Origin: Bacteroidales bacterium
GTDB taxonomy: Bacteria > Bacteroidota > Bacteroidia > Bacteroidales > UBA932
Reading direction: 5' to 3'
Length of the DNA stretch: 45,843 bases
Assembly (NCBI GenBank): GCA_017458145.1
Contig: JAFTGA010000036.1
Span: forward strand, 1-45,843
This document shows, one piece after another, positions 1 to 8,323 of the stretch. The notes below the pieces were generated by a model. That model was not told where the DNA came from. It saw nothing but the letters and a program-made list of their open reading frames with translations, and made no database searches. The position numbers were made by a program, and so were the translations under genes. Numbering within the stretch: the first letter of the stretch is position 1; the number at the start of each line of letters is the position of its first letter.

Positions 1-1716
1 GATGAACTCGGCGGCGATGCGGAGCTGGACGATGCGCGGCACAAACGGCTTGTAGTCCTCGCGCGGCTCGCTGATGGTCTTCATCATTTCGCCCATGATG
101 TGGAGGCGGCCCTGACGGGCCTGCTCCAGGGCTTTCTCCAGCACTTCGTAGGACAGGCCGTCCACCTTGATGTCCATCTGGGTGGCAGTGATGCCGTCCT
201 TGGTGCCGGTGACCTTGAAGTCCATGTCGCCGAGATGATCCTCGTCGCCGAGGATGTCGGTCAGGATGGCGTAGCGGTCGTTCGGACGGGTCTCGTCGGT
301 GATCAGGCCCATGGCCACACCGGCCACCGGCTTCTTGATCTTCACGCCGGCGTCCATCAGGGCGAGGCAGCCGCCGCACACGGAGGCCATGGAAGAAGAA
401 CCGTTGGACTCGAGGATATCGGAGACGACGCGCACGGCGTACGGATTCTCGGGGGCGAGGGGCACGACCGGCTTGAGGGCGCGCATCGCCAGGTTACCGT
501 GGCCGATCTCGCGGCGGCCGGGACCGCGCTGCGGCTTGGCCTCGCCGGTAGCGAACGGCGGGAAGTTGTAATGGAGCACGAACTGCTGGTCCTCCTGGAT
601 GAGCACCTCGTCCATCTCCTTCATGTCCATCTTGGTGCCGAGAGTCACGGACGCCAGGGACTGGGTCTCGCCGCGCGTGAAGATGGCGCTGCCGTGGGCG
701 CAGGGCAGGTAGTCCACCTCGCACCAGATCGGGCGCACCTCGTCACAGACGCGGCCGTCCAGACGGATGCCCTCGTCGAGGATCATGTTGCGCATCGCTT
801 CCTTCTCCTCGGCGTGGTAGTAGCGCTCCATGAGCGGGGTCTTCTCCTCCAGCTGCTCCTCGGGGATGGTGGCGAGGAAGTCCTCCTTGATGGCCTTGAA
901 ACCGGCCTCACGCTCTTTCTTGGGCTTGGCGGCCTTGGCGAGGGCGTAGCACTTGTCGTAGCAGAAGTCGTGCACGGCCTTCTTCAGCTCCTCATCCTCG
1001 GGATCGTGGGGATAGTCGCGCTTGTTCACGTCGGTGCCGAGCTCGTGCATGAGCTCCTTCTGCACGCGGCAGTGTTTCTTGATCTCTTCGTGGGCGAACT
1101 TGATGGCCTCGAGCATATCGTGCTCGGACACCTCGTTCATCTCGCCCTCGACCATCATGATGTTCTCCTCGGTGGCGGCGACCATCAGTTCGAGGTCGGA
1201 GTCCTTCATCTGGGAGAAGGTCGGGTTGATGACGAATTCGCCGTTCACACGGCTCACGCGGACCTCGGAGACCGGGCCGCCGAACGGCAGGTCGGAGGTG
1301 GCAAGCGCGCAGGAAGCGGCCAGACCGGCGAGGGCATCCGGCTGGATGTCCTGCTCGGCGGATATCAGGGACAGCTGGACAAACACTTCCAGATGGAAAT
1401 CATCCGGCCACAGCGGGCGGATGGGGCGGTCCACCAGGCGGGCGATCAGCACCTCATAGTCGGAGGGCTTGCTCTCGCGCTTCAGGAAACCGCCGGGGAA
1501 GCGGCCTGCGGAATAATACTTCTCACGGTAGTCCACGGTGAGGGGCATGAAATCTGTGCCTTCCTTCACTTCTTCGGCACAGGTCACGGTGGCGAGGATC
1601 ATCGTACCTCCCATCTTGACAACGGCGGAGCCGGCGGCCTGCTTGGCCAGTTTGCCGGTCTCGATCTCGATCACGCGGCCGTCCGCGAGTTCGATTTTTT
1701 TGTTGATTACGTTCAT
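1..1716 (-). CDS. pnp: Polyribonucleotide nucleotidyltransferase (PNPase), 3' end cut off by the window edge
   Basis: PNPase degrades RNA 3' to 5' phosphorolytically in the cytoplasm. The frame runs 572 codons from ATG at 1716 to base 1 with no stop. Visible: first RNase PH domain (start [13 protein letters not shown], then [19 protein letters not shown]), the helical linker near 250-330, and the second RNase PH domain with GRREIGHGN near residue 400, [13 protein letters not shown], and the acidic [14 protein letters not shown] stretch near 480-500 that holds catalytic aspartates. The frame leaves the window at [13 protein letters not shown], where the KH domain begins, so KH and S1 (roughly 150 residues) are missing only because the window ends. 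The start is preceded by AGAAGAA. It lies 86 nt behind rpsO, the widely conserved rpsO-pnp order, with a terminator-like hairpin between them. Confidence 0.97.
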   Translation of the reverse strand, partial: MNVINKKIELADGRVIEIETGKLAKQAAGSAVVKMGGTMILATVTCAEEVKEGTDFMPLTVDYREKYYSAGRFPGGFLKRESKPSDYEVLIARLVDRPIRPLWPDDFHLEVFVQLSLISAEQDIQPDALAGLAASCALATSDLPFGGPVSEVRVSRVNGEFVINPTFSQMKDSDLELMVAATEENIMMVEGEMNEVSEHDMLEAIKFAHEEIKKHCRVQKELMHELGTDVNKRDYPHDPEDEELKKAVHDFCYDKCYALAKAAKPKKEREAGFKAIKEDFLATIPEEQLEEKTPLMERYYHAEEKEAMRNMILDEGIRLDGRVCDEVRPIWCEVDYLPCAHGSAIFTRGETQSLASVTLGTKMDMKEMDEVLIQEDQQFVLHYNFPPFATGEAKPQRGPGRREIGHGNLAMRALKPVVPLAPENPYAVRVVSDILESNGSSSMASVCGGCLALMDAGVKIKKPVAGVAMGLITDETRPNDRYAILTDILGDEDHLGDMDFKVTGTKDGITATQMDIKVDGLSYEVLEKALEQARQGRLHIMGEMMKTISEPREDYKPFVPRIVQLRIAAEFI

Positions 1717-1750
1717 TTCTTCTATTGCGTCTTTATACGTCTTTTTCAGC

Positions 1751-1784
1751 AAAAAGGGGATGGTCCCGTCCGGGAACCATCCCC
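1751..1784 (-). terminator. Hairpin terminator/attenuator between rpsO and pnp
   Basis: Inverted repeat GGGGATGGT (1756-1764) / ACCATCCCC (1776-1784), extended inward by CCC/GGG with one bulged base and a 4-nt loop. On the minus strand it is followed by five T (1755-1751). It lies 18 nt after the rpsO stop and 35 nt before the pnp start, so it probably lowers readthrough from rpsO into pnp or acts as a processing site in the rpsO-pnp transcript. Confidence 0.8.
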
Positions 1785-1802
1785 TGCCTTTTCCTATCGT
1801 GC

Positions 1803-2078
1803 TTATCGACGGAGACCCAGCTCCTTGACGATCTTACGGTATCTCTCAATGTCCACCTCCTGGAGGTAGTCCAGGATCTGGCGGCGCTTACCGACGAGGC
1901 GCAGAAGGGAACGACGCGTCACCACGTCCTTCTTGTTCTTCTTCACGTGCTCGGTAAGGTGAGCGATACGGTAGGAAAATAAAGCAACCTGACTCTCAGG
2001 AGAGCCGGTGTCCTTATTGGACTTCCCGTACTTCGCGAAAATCTCTTGCTTCTTCTCAGGCATCAGATATTCAGCCAT
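1803..2078 (-). CDS. rpsO: 30S ribosomal protein S15
   Basis: S15 binds 16S rRNA early in assembly of the small-subunit platform. The 91-residue product has the full family length and conserved stretches: [22 protein letters not shown], then [21 protein letters not shown], then [13 protein letters not shown] at the C-terminus. The start [11 protein letters not shown] has an alternative internal Met at residue 6; the first is kept because it gives the usual N-terminal length. It is transcribed from a strong promoter at 2141-2171 with a leader of about 60 nt and is followed by a hairpin and pnp. In other bacteria S15 represses its own leader; no known S15 leader fold could be recognised here. 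Confidence 0.97.
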   Translation of the reverse strand: MAEYLMPEKKQEIFAKYGKSNKDTGSPESQVALFSYRIAHLTEHVKKNKKDVVTRRSLLRLVGKRRQILDYLQEVDIERYRKIVKELGLRR

Positions 2079-2140
2079 CTCTCAGCAAAAAAATTAAAGG
2101 TTAATACTCAAATCTTTCTCCCACAGCGGGAAAAAGCGTG

Positions 2141-2171
2141 CAAAGTTATTCAATTTTCCGGAGATTCCAAA
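2141..2171 (-). promoter_or_regulatory. Bacteroidota-type promoter of rpsO
   Basis: On the minus strand, TTTG (2171-2168), a 19-nt spacer, then TAACTTTG (2148-2141). This is a perfect match to the Bacteroidota primary-sigma form TTTG-N19-TAnnTTTG, and it points into rpsO. Confidence 0.8.
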
Positions 2172-2182
2172 ACGTTTTGGAA
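2165..2182. promoter_or_regulatory. Perfect 18-bp palindrome covering the rpsO -33 box
   Basis: TTCCAAAAC/GTTTTGGAA is a perfect palindrome just beyond the 3' end of the GT4 gene (stop at 2187). It contains the TTTG -33 element of the rpsO promoter. It could be a repressor operator or, in RNA, a terminator stem for the GT4 transcript; without a loop the DNA-operator reading is more natural. Confidence 0.45.
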
Positions 2183-2186
2183 ATAA

Positions 2187-3392
2187 TTAGCTGTCTTTCC
2201 GTTCGATAAGCGGCAGGCCGCGGCTCCGGAGCAGGGAGTTGTAGCGGTCGATCACTTCCTCCACGCAGTCCTCCCAGGAGCGGACGATGGTCCGGGAAGC
2301 CTGCACGCCCACGCGGTGGACGCGCTCGGGATCGTGGATCAGTTCGCGCAGCAGCGCAGCCATCTTGTCCGGATCATTCTCCACCAGGAAACCGTTCTCG
2401 CCGTCCTTGAGGATGGTGGCGGCCGTGGCGCCCTCGGCCATCACGGCCGGGGTGTGCAGGGCCGCCGCTTCACGTACCACGAGCGGGGCGTTGTCGTAGA
2501 GCGACGGGAAAAGGAACAGGTCGGAAGCGGCATAGTAGTCCGTCAGTTTCGCCCGGTCCGTGATGGAACCCACGAAGGTCACCTTGTTGTCCAGGCCCTT
2601 CTCGCTGACCAGGCTCTTCATCTCTTCCGCGGCATAACCGGTGCCCACGAAATACATCCGGAACGGCACGTCCTGGATGCGGGACAGGCTCTCGATGACC
2701 AGGCGCGGATTCTTCTGCCAGATGTGCTGGCCCACGAAAAGCATCACGAATTCTTCCGGGCCGATACCCAGGCGCTGCCGGGCCTCCACGAAGTATTTCT
2801 CCGGATAATCGGCCACCAGGTCGGATCCGTTGTCCATCACCTCCACGTGACCCTTGAATCCGTATTCCCGGATCACGTCCACCACCGACTCCTGCGGCAC
2901 CCAGACCATGTCGGCGCGCTCATAGAAATCCACGATCGCATCGACGATCATGTCCACCGCCAGTTTGGGCAGCACCCCGGCGAAGTCGTCGCGGTACTTG
3001 GAGTGGAACGTCGCCACGACCGGGACCTTCTGGAGGCGTCCGATCCGCATCGCCGCCATGCCGGAACCGAACGGACAATGCGCGTGCAGGATCTTGAAAC
3101 GGGTCGTGGCCACTTTCGCCAGGAAGGTCGGATCGATCTCGGCGATGCCCGTCACGTACGGATGCCGCTTGGGCACCGGAATGGACAAATAGTCGAAGAC
3201 CTGATAGTCGTGCACGCTGTAATCCGCCTTCGGGACGGTGGGCGTGATCACGACCACGCCGCCCGCCTTCTTCTGGATCCAATAGGCATAATTCTCCATA
3301 CACACGGACACGCCGTCCATCACGGGCGGGAACGCATCGCAGAACAGGCCCACGTTGGCCTGCGCCGGAGAGAAAATGGTCGGTTTGTCCAT
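2187..3392 (-). CDS. GT4-family glycosyltransferase, diacylglycerol glucosyltransferase-like
   Basis: A 401-residue GT-B retaining glycosyltransferase, expected to move a nucleotide-activated sugar onto a lipid or glycan at the inner face of the membrane. N-terminal Rossmann half: NVGLFCDAFPPVMDGVSVCMENYA, and HAHCPFGSGMAAMRIGR resembling membrane-lipid glucosyltransferases. C-terminal GT4 half: MLFVGQHIWQKNPRLVIESL, FVGSITDRAKLTDYYAASDLFLFPSLYDNAPLVVREAAA, whose acidic EAA-type region contacts the donor sugar. No membrane segment is seen. An in-frame Met lies five codons upstream (3407), but the start at 3392 forms TAATG with the stop of the upstream membrane-protein gene, so coupled translation from 3392 is preferred. 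The substrate is not determined; a glycolipid is inferred from family resemblance. Confidence 0.85.
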   Translation of the reverse strand: MDKPTIFSPAQANVGLFCDAFPPVMDGVSVCMENYAYWIQKKAGGVVVITPTVPKADYSVHDYQVFDYLSIPVPKRHPYVTGIAEIDPTFLAKVATTRFKILHAHCPFGSGMAAMRIGRLQKVPVVATFHSKYRDDFAGVLPKLAVDMIVDAIVDFYERADMVWVPQESVVDVIREYGFKGHVEVMDNGSDLVADYPEKYFVEARQRLGIGPEEFVMLFVGQHIWQKNPRLVIESLSRIQDVPFRMYFVGTGYAAEEMKSLVSEKGLDNKVTFVGSITDRAKLTDYYAASDLFLFPSLYDNAPLVVREAAALHTPAVMAEGATAATILKDGENGFLVENDPDKMAALLRELIHDPERVHRVGVQASRTIVRSWEDCVEEVIDRYNSLLRSRGLPLIERKDS

Positions 3393-5524
3393 TACAGCCC
3401 CATCCACTTGAGGTTACCGGTAAAATACAGCACCGCGAAAGCGATGACCAGCAGGGCCAGGCACCACCACAGGCACTTCACCCAGACCGGCGTCTTCCTG
3501 GCATACGGGTCGTCGAGCTTCATCTTCGGATACCGGGCCACGCTGGTGAGCGTCTTGCCAAAGAGGATGTTCACGAGCACCGTGGAGTTGATGGCCCAGC
3601 CGTTGGCATTCAGCACGGGCCCGAGGTTGCGCTTGCGCAGTTTGCGCCAGGCGATGAAGCAGGACGGCAGCGAGATCACGAGGATCACGGCGGCGATGAT
3701 CACGAGCCACTTCCACCAGGCCAGCCCCCGGACCCCGTTCACGATGAGGGCCAGGGCGGCGCCGATACCGGCGAAGGCCATGCCGATCGCGGCGGAGATA
3801 CCGGCGAACTTGGCGATGTCGAACGGCTGCCTGGCGGCACCGTCGGCGGGCTTGTCCGCCGTCGTCTGGAGTTTGGCAAGCGCGTCGGCATCCTTGTCGG
3901 CGGCATTTTTGTCGATCTTGTCGGAGATGAAGCGGGCCAGCTTGCGGTAAGGGCTCCAGAAGGCCTCCTTGATGCTGATCGGATTCTCCACCACTTTGGT
4001 GATCACCGCATCCCAGTCGTTGCCTTCCAGGTCATAGAACAGTCCGTTCTTGCCGGGACGCAGGTCGGCGGTCTTGCCGTCGGTCATCACGGCCACGATA
4101 TCCATCGTCTTTCCCAAGGTCTTGGACACGCATTGGCAGTACAGCAGGAACATCCCGCTGAGCTTGGGCATATCGCCGTGGGCGCCCATGTCGGCCACCT
4201 TGATACAGAGGTCGCAGCAGCGTTCGTCGATATAGAGTTTGCCGGTCTCGAAAATGCCGCGCGAGCCCTCCGAACGTCCGTAGAAATCCGTAAATATCAC
4301 ATAATTGCGAAGCAGACGGGCGAAATCGCGGTAGTAGAGCAGCAGCTTTTTGACCTCGTCGATCGAGCTGGCTTCCACCTCCATGGCCTTGTCGGCCTCG
4401 ATCAAGGTCAGCAGCGCGCCCTTCTGGTCGGCCTTGAGCAGGGCCTTGACCTCGTCCAGACCGAGGGACTCGACCACCTCGCCCTTCTTGTCGGCAAGCC
4501 AGGCGCGGTACGGGCCGAATTTGGCGAGCACCCCGTTCCACTGCTCCTCGGTGATCCCTTCCGCCTTCGGGAAATCCACGTCGAGCACCAGGGCCTTGAG
4601 GGTGGCGAACGCCGGCTGCCAGGCCGGATTCACGGCGCCGAACGGCAGGACGGCATCCTTCGTCGGACGGGCCAGCGGATACGAGGCGATCTCCTCGGAC
4701 TGCGTGGCGAGGTTCCGGTCGCTGATCGCGCCCAGCTTCTCCGCCGACACGTCCACGGCGCCGGCCACGGCCTCGTCGAAACGGATGAGTTTGCAGCGCA
4801 TGAAGTAATCGGCCACCTTGTCCCCCACGGCCTCACAGGCGGCGAGGGCCGCCGCGGTGTTCTCCCCATACGGGAAGACGGCCGCCTTGTCGGCCTCTGC
4901 CGCGGCCTGCCAGGCGGCATAGTCCGCAAGGGCCGTATAGAAGGCCTCGATGTGGTCGGCGGTGATGCCCGGTTCGCCGCTGCGGTCCGTCACGGAGCCG
5001 GCCTTCTCCGCGATCGTCGCGATCAGCGGCCGGAGCGACTCCACGTCGGCGGAGGCCTGCGTGATCACGCCGTCGCCGTTGTATTGCGTCTTCGCGAAGA
5101 TGGCCACGCTGTCCGAGGCTTCGTCCACGGAGATCTCGTTCTTCTCCAGTCCAAGATTCTGCAGGATCTGCTTCGCGGACTTGTAGAGCTGCTGTCCGGC
5201 CTCATTCTCCGTGTTGATCTGGTCCAGCCGGAGGACGCTCTCCCCTTTCAGGATGGCATCCTTGTCCTTGACCACGGAGGTGAGCCACTGCGCGGCGGCC
5301 ACGATCTCCGCGACACGGACGCGTCCGTCTCCGTCGGTGTCAATCAGCTGCAGGGTGCGGCTGTCAAAGTCCAGATCCTGCGTCGGGCAGCTGAGGACCG
5401 TCCAAAGTTTCTGGTCGAGTTCGCCAAGATGGGCGATATCTTCGCCCGAAGTGATGTTTACGCGGACCACTCCGCCCAGGGAGCAGTATTTCCAGGGATA
5501 ACCGGTGTTCTGTTTTTTTGCCAT
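3392..5524 (-). CDS. EF-hand-containing multi-pass membrane protein, function unknown
   Basis: I do not recognise a named family. The 710-residue product has no signal peptide. A canonical calcium-binding EF-hand loop, DTDGDGRVRVAE, lies at about residues 62-73, and a weaker NGDGVIT loop near 148. A long helical soluble region (to about 570) carries a cysteine pair in LYIDERCCDLCIK. The C-terminus has three hydrophobic helices, around 575-600, 606-630 and 683-705, with a basic loop RKLRKRN after the second. A TTG start at 5548 would add eight residues; ATG at 5524 is chosen because GAGAG precedes it. It shares TAATG with the GT4 gene, so the two are co-translated. Calcium-dependent membrane signalling or envelope function is inference only. 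Confidence 0.8.
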   Translation of the reverse strand: MAKKQNTGYPWKYCSLGGVVRVNITSGEDIAHLGELDQKLWTVLSCPTQDLDFDSRTLQLIDTDGDGRVRVAEIVAAAQWLTSVVKDKDAILKGESVLRLDQINTENEAGQQLYKSAKQILQNLGLEKNEISVDEASDSVAIFAKTQYNGDGVITQASADVESLRPLIATIAEKAGSVTDRSGEPGITADHIEAFYTALADYAAWQAAAEADKAAVFPYGENTAAALAACEAVGDKVADYFMRCKLIRFDEAVAGAVDVSAEKLGAISDRNLATQSEEIASYPLARPTKDAVLPFGAVNPAWQPAFATLKALVLDVDFPKAEGITEEQWNGVLAKFGPYRAWLADKKGEVVESLGLDEVKALLKADQKGALLTLIEADKAMEVEASSIDEVKKLLLYYRDFARLLRNYVIFTDFYGRSEGSRGIFETGKLYIDERCCDLCIKVADMGAHGDMPKLSGMFLLYCQCVSKTLGKTMDIVAVMTDGKTADLRPGKNGLFYDLEGNDWDAVITKVVENPISIKEAFWSPYRKLARFISDKIDKNAADKDADALAKLQTTADKPADGAARQPFDIAKFAGISAAIGMAFAGIGAALALIVNGVRGLAWWKWLVIIAAVILVISLPSCFIAWRKLRKRNLGPVLNANGWAINSTVLVNILFGKTLTSVARYPKMKLDDPYARKTPVWVKCLWWCLALLVIAFAVLYFTGNLKWMGL

Positions 5525-5554
5525 ATCTCTCGGTTCTTGATTTGTCAATATTCA

Positions 5555-5562
5555 CAAAGATA
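5555..5562 (-). promoter_or_regulatory. Probable -7 element for the EF-hand/GT4 operon
   Basis: TATCTTTG on the minus strand fits TAnnTTTG and lies 31-38 nt upstream of the ATG at 5524. No good TTTG is found 19 nt further upstream, so only the -7 box is supported. Confidence 0.55.
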
Positions 5563-5582
5563 TAAATTTTCCGTTTATCTTT

Positions 5583-5613
5583 TTTGCGAACCGGGCAGAG
5601 TTTCGTATCTTTA
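5583..5613 (+). promoter_or_regulatory. Probable promoter of the first SGNH hydrolase gene
   Basis: TTTG (5583-5586), 19-nt spacer, TATCTTTA (5606-5613): the Bacteroidota promoter form with one mismatch at the last base. It lies 22 nt before the ATG at 5636 and is divergent from the EF-hand operon promoter. Confidence 0.6.
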
Positions 5614-5635
5614 TCCAACAAAAACGGACCATCTT

Positions 5636-6310
5636 ATGAAGAAAACGCTGATTCTCATGGCCGCCCTGGCCCTCTCCCTCACCCCGCTGGCGGGACAGGG
5701 GCGTCTGCGGGTGTCCATCCTGGGCGATTCCTATTCCACCTTCTCGGGCTATATCCCCGCCGAATACGAACAATGGTACACGGGAGACACCCGGAAGACC
5801 GATGTCACGGATGTGCGGCAGACCTGGTGGTGGAAGGTCATCAGCGAGGGCGGCTACCTGCTGGAGAAGAACGACTCCTACAGCGGGGCCACCATCTCCT
5901 ACCACGGCTATCACGATCAGGACTATAGCGAACGATCCTTCATCACGCGCCTGACACGGCTCGGAAGCCCGGACATCCTGCTCATTTTCGGCGGCACGAA
6001 CGACAGCTGGGCCGGTGCGGAAGCGGGGGTCTACAAGTATGAGGGCCAGACCCGGGAAGACCTGTTCACCTTCCGCCCGGCGATGGCCAGGCTGCTCTCC
6101 GAGGCGCAGAGCCGCTTTCCCAACGTCCGCATCGTCTTCCTGATCAACACAGGACTGCGGAAGGAGATCGCCGAGTCCATCGTCGAAATCTGCAGGCACT
6201 ACGGCGTAGAATACCTGCAGCTGAAGGACATCGGCAAGCAATCCGGCCATCCCAACATCGCCGGAATGGACGCCATCGCCCGTCAGGTGATCGACGCCCT
6301 GAAGAAATAG
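5636..6310 (+). CDS. Exported SGNH/GDSL-family hydrolase
   Basis: A 224-residue esterase-type protein. Residues 1-20 form a signal peptide (MKKTLILMAALALSLTPLAG), so it acts in the periplasm or outside. SGNH blocks: nucleophile Ser in ILGDSYSTF (block I), Asn in FGGTNDSW (block III), and the Asp/His side in SGHPNIAGM near the C-terminus (block V). The length is typical of a single SGNH domain. It is convergent with another SGNH hydrolase gene only 4 bp away, but the two proteins align only at the motifs and are not a recent duplication. Being next to a pectin locus, it could deacetylate or de-esterify glycans, but the sequence does not fix the substrate. Confidence 0.85.
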   Translation: MKKTLILMAALALSLTPLAGQGRLRVSILGDSYSTFSGYIPAEYEQWYTGDTRKTDVTDVRQTWWWKVISEGGYLLEKNDSYSGATISYHGYHDQDYSERSFITRLTRLGSPDILLIFGGTNDSWAGAEAGVYKYEGQTREDLFTFRPAMARLLSEAQSRFPNVRIVFLINTGLRKEIAESIVEICRHYGVEYLQLKDIGKQSGHPNIAGMDAIARQVIDALKK

Positions 6311-6314
6311 GCCG

Positions 6315-7028
6315 CTACAGCCCCAGCAGGAAGTGCTCCATCTTCGGCAGGAACAGGTCGTGTCCCGCCGCGTTGAGGTGTGCCGTGTCGCCGGGCGACT
6401 GGAAGTAGATCGAGCGGAAGTTCTCGTCCATCACATAGATACCGCTGTTGCGAGTGGCGTCGAAGACCGGGATGCTGTAGGAGGCGCAGACCTCCAGCAG
6501 GACAGCCGTCATCTCCGGGAACATCGGGCGGGGCACCGCCCAGGGCGTGACGAAGCACAGTTTCGCCCCGGGATACTTGTGGATCAGCCCTTCGCAAAGG
6601 ACCTTCAGTTTCTCGCGGAAGAAATCCGTCCCTTCGCCGGTATACATCATCCGGGAAGCGTCGTTGTGCCCGGCACAGACGATCACATAATCGGCGTGTT
6701 CCGGCAGGACCTGGTAGCGTTCGAACATCGCGGGGCCGAAGTTCTCAGCCGTGCGGTCATAAGCCACGCAGTTGCCGTTCCAGCCGAAGTTGCGGTATTC
6801 CATATTGTATTTGGCGGCCAGCTTGTAGTGCCAGGTCTCCTCGACGGGACGGACGTGGTTCTGGACATAGCTGTCGCCGAAGATGACGAGGGTCTTGCCG
6901 TAGAGCGAGGCGCCGCGGATGTATTCCGGGGCCTGGAAATCAGGATCGACCGTGCGGTGGAGGCGCTCCTGGGCCTGGACGGAGAGCGAGAGCAGCAGGG
7001 CGCAGAAAAGTGCAGCGAAGGGTTTCAT
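6315..7028 (-). CDS. Exported SGNH/GDSL-family hydrolase (second)
   Basis: A 237-residue product starting MKPFAALFCALLLSLSVQAQ, a clear signal peptide ending VQAQ. Motifs: VIFGDSYVQNH (Ser block), NGNCVAYDR (Gly/Asn block II region), VCAGHNDASR (block III) and DTAHLNAAGHDLF (Asp-His block), so the full SGNH set is present. An upstream ATG at 7049 adds seven hydrophilic residues before the signal peptide; 7028 is preferred because it places the Lys and hydrophobic core at the true N-terminus. Its 3' end faces the first SGNH gene across 4 bp with no visible terminator between them. A carbohydrate esterase role is inferred from its neighbour, the GH53 galactanase gene in the same orientation. 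Confidence 0.83.
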   Translation of the reverse strand: MKPFAALFCALLLSLSVQAQERLHRTVDPDFQAPEYIRGASLYGKTLVIFGDSYVQNHVRPVEETWHYKLAAKYNMEYRNFGWNGNCVAYDRTAENFGPAMFERYQVLPEHADYVIVCAGHNDASRMMYTGEGTDFFREKLKVLCEGLIHKYPGAKLCFVTPWAVPRPMFPEMTAVLLEVCASYSIPVFDATRNSGIYVMDENFRSIYFQSPGDTAHLNAAGHDLFLPKMEHFLLGL

Positions 7029-7100
7029 CGTAGTATGATTCAGATTCAAACAATTTGCAAGTTACGCATTTATTTCCGGATCGGCAAATCCGGGCGGCGC

Positions 7101-8246
7101 CTACGGCCGCTCGCCCGGCTCAAAGTCCCAGATGCGGGGATTGCCGTCCGGGCGGACGGACGGGAGCGCGTACTTTTCGAAGGCCTCCATCACGGGCTTT
7201 GCGACGCCGGTCGCGTCGTCGAAAAAGCCGCGGCCGCGCGACATCGGCTCCCACCAGAAGACGCCGCGGCCCAGGTTGTCCGGCGCCGCCATCACGATCT
7301 CCGCCACGCCCTGCAGCCATTCCTTCTGGCCCAGCGGCGTCTCCGGCTCGGGACCGCGGACGCCCTTCTTCTCAAAATAGTCGGACGGGACGCTGTAGTA
7401 GCCGGTTTCGATCACATAGACCGGCTTGCGGTACTTGCGGATCGTATAATACAGATTGTCGCGCAGGTCCATCAGCGTGCCGTGGGACCAGGGATAGAAG
7501 GAGAAGCCGACCACGTCGTAGTCCACCGCGTACTCCGCCATTCTGCCGAAGAAGATGTCGCTCATCTCCAGGTCGCCGCCGAAATCCACATGGAGCATAA
7601 TCCGGATGTCCGGATCCACCTCGCGGATGGCGCGGCAGCCGGCGTTGAGATAGTCGGTAAATTCCTTCCAGTGGCTTTGTGCACGCTTTTCTTCTCCATA
7701 GTAAATGCGGCCTTCGGGCCAGAAGGCGCCGTTGCCGATCTCGTTGCCCACCTGGACGATCTCCGGGGTGGTACCCTGCGCCTGGAGCGCCGAGACCACC
7801 CGCAGCACGTAGTCGTGCCAGGCCTGTACCCGCTGCGCGTGCGGCAGGTCCCGCAGGCTCGCGGGCGTGGGCTGGGTCATCGGGTTGGACCAGCCGTCGG
7901 ACATCATGAAGTCCAGCGCGAAATGATAACCGTATTCCTGGAGTTTCCGCGCCCCGGCGAGGACATAGTCCAGGCCCTGGCCCAGACGGGAGGGTTCGTT
8001 GCAGATCATCAGGCGCGCCCAGTTCCAGCCGTGGTCGCGGAAGATCTGCCAGGGAGCTTTCTGCACCCCGTCGGTGTCATAAAAGACGCGCCCGCGCTGC
8101 TCCGCCTGGAGCACGAAAGACATATCCTGCCCGAAGGCAAAAGGGTTGGCATAGGGCAGCTGCCCCTGCGGATAACGGACATCCTGGGCGCCGAGCGGCA
8201 GCGCCAGGACGGCGGCCAGCAAAAGAAGGGGTAATGTGGTTCTCAT
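7101..8246 (-). CDS. GH53 endo-beta-1,4-galactanase, exported
   Basis: GH53 enzymes cleave beta-1,4-galactan side chains of type I arabinogalactan and rhamnogalacturonan-I. The 381-residue protein has a signal peptide (residues 1-20, ending LPLGA) and a single TIM barrel. Acid/base Glu169 is in IVQVGNEIGNG and nucleophile Glu280 in PVYVIETGYY; other family markers are FGQDMSFVLQAE near 38-49, WNWARLMICN near 74-83 and FALDFMMSDGWSNP. No carbohydrate-binding module is seen. The gene is divergent from GH78 across 77 bp. A minus-strand TAAATTTG (8258-8251) lies only 4 nt from the start codon; if used, the mRNA would be almost leaderless, which makes it doubtful. It would release galacto-oligosaccharides for the GH35, GH42 and GH2-like enzymes downstream. 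Confidence 0.93.
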   Translation of the reverse strand: MRTTLPLLLLAAVLALPLGAQDVRYPQGQLPYANPFAFGQDMSFVLQAEQRGRVFYDTDGVQKAPWQIFRDHGWNWARLMICNEPSRLGQGLDYVLAGARKLQEYGYHFALDFMMSDGWSNPMTQPTPASLRDLPHAQRVQAWHDYVLRVVSALQAQGTTPEIVQVGNEIGNGAFWPEGRIYYGEEKRAQSHWKEFTDYLNAGCRAIREVDPDIRIMLHVDFGGDLEMSDIFFGRMAEYAVDYDVVGFSFYPWSHGTLMDLRDNLYYTIRKYRKPVYVIETGYYSVPSDYFEKKGVRGPEPETPLGQKEWLQGVAEIVMAAPDNLGRGVFWWEPMSRGRGFFDDATGVAKPVMEAFEKYALPSVRPDGNPRIWDFEPGERP

Positions 8247-8323
8247 TTTGCAAATTTATATCTTGCCATCCGGAAAAACAAGCGCAAAAAAGCGTATCTT
8301 TACCCAAACAATCGTCAACCGCA

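Noticed and set aside
5636-7028. The two SGNH hydrolases as a recent tandem duplication
   Set aside because: They share only the family blocks, face each other and differ in length and spacing of motifs.
7095-7125. GC-rich inverted repeat at the GH53 stop as a terminator
   Set aside because: Only a 7-bp stem with a large loop and no T run on the minus strand.
8251-8258. TAAATTTG 4 nt from the GH53 start as a promoter for a leaderless mRNA
   Set aside because: The match is good, but transcription would start at or inside the start codon, and the region is simply AT-rich; too weak to list as a feature.
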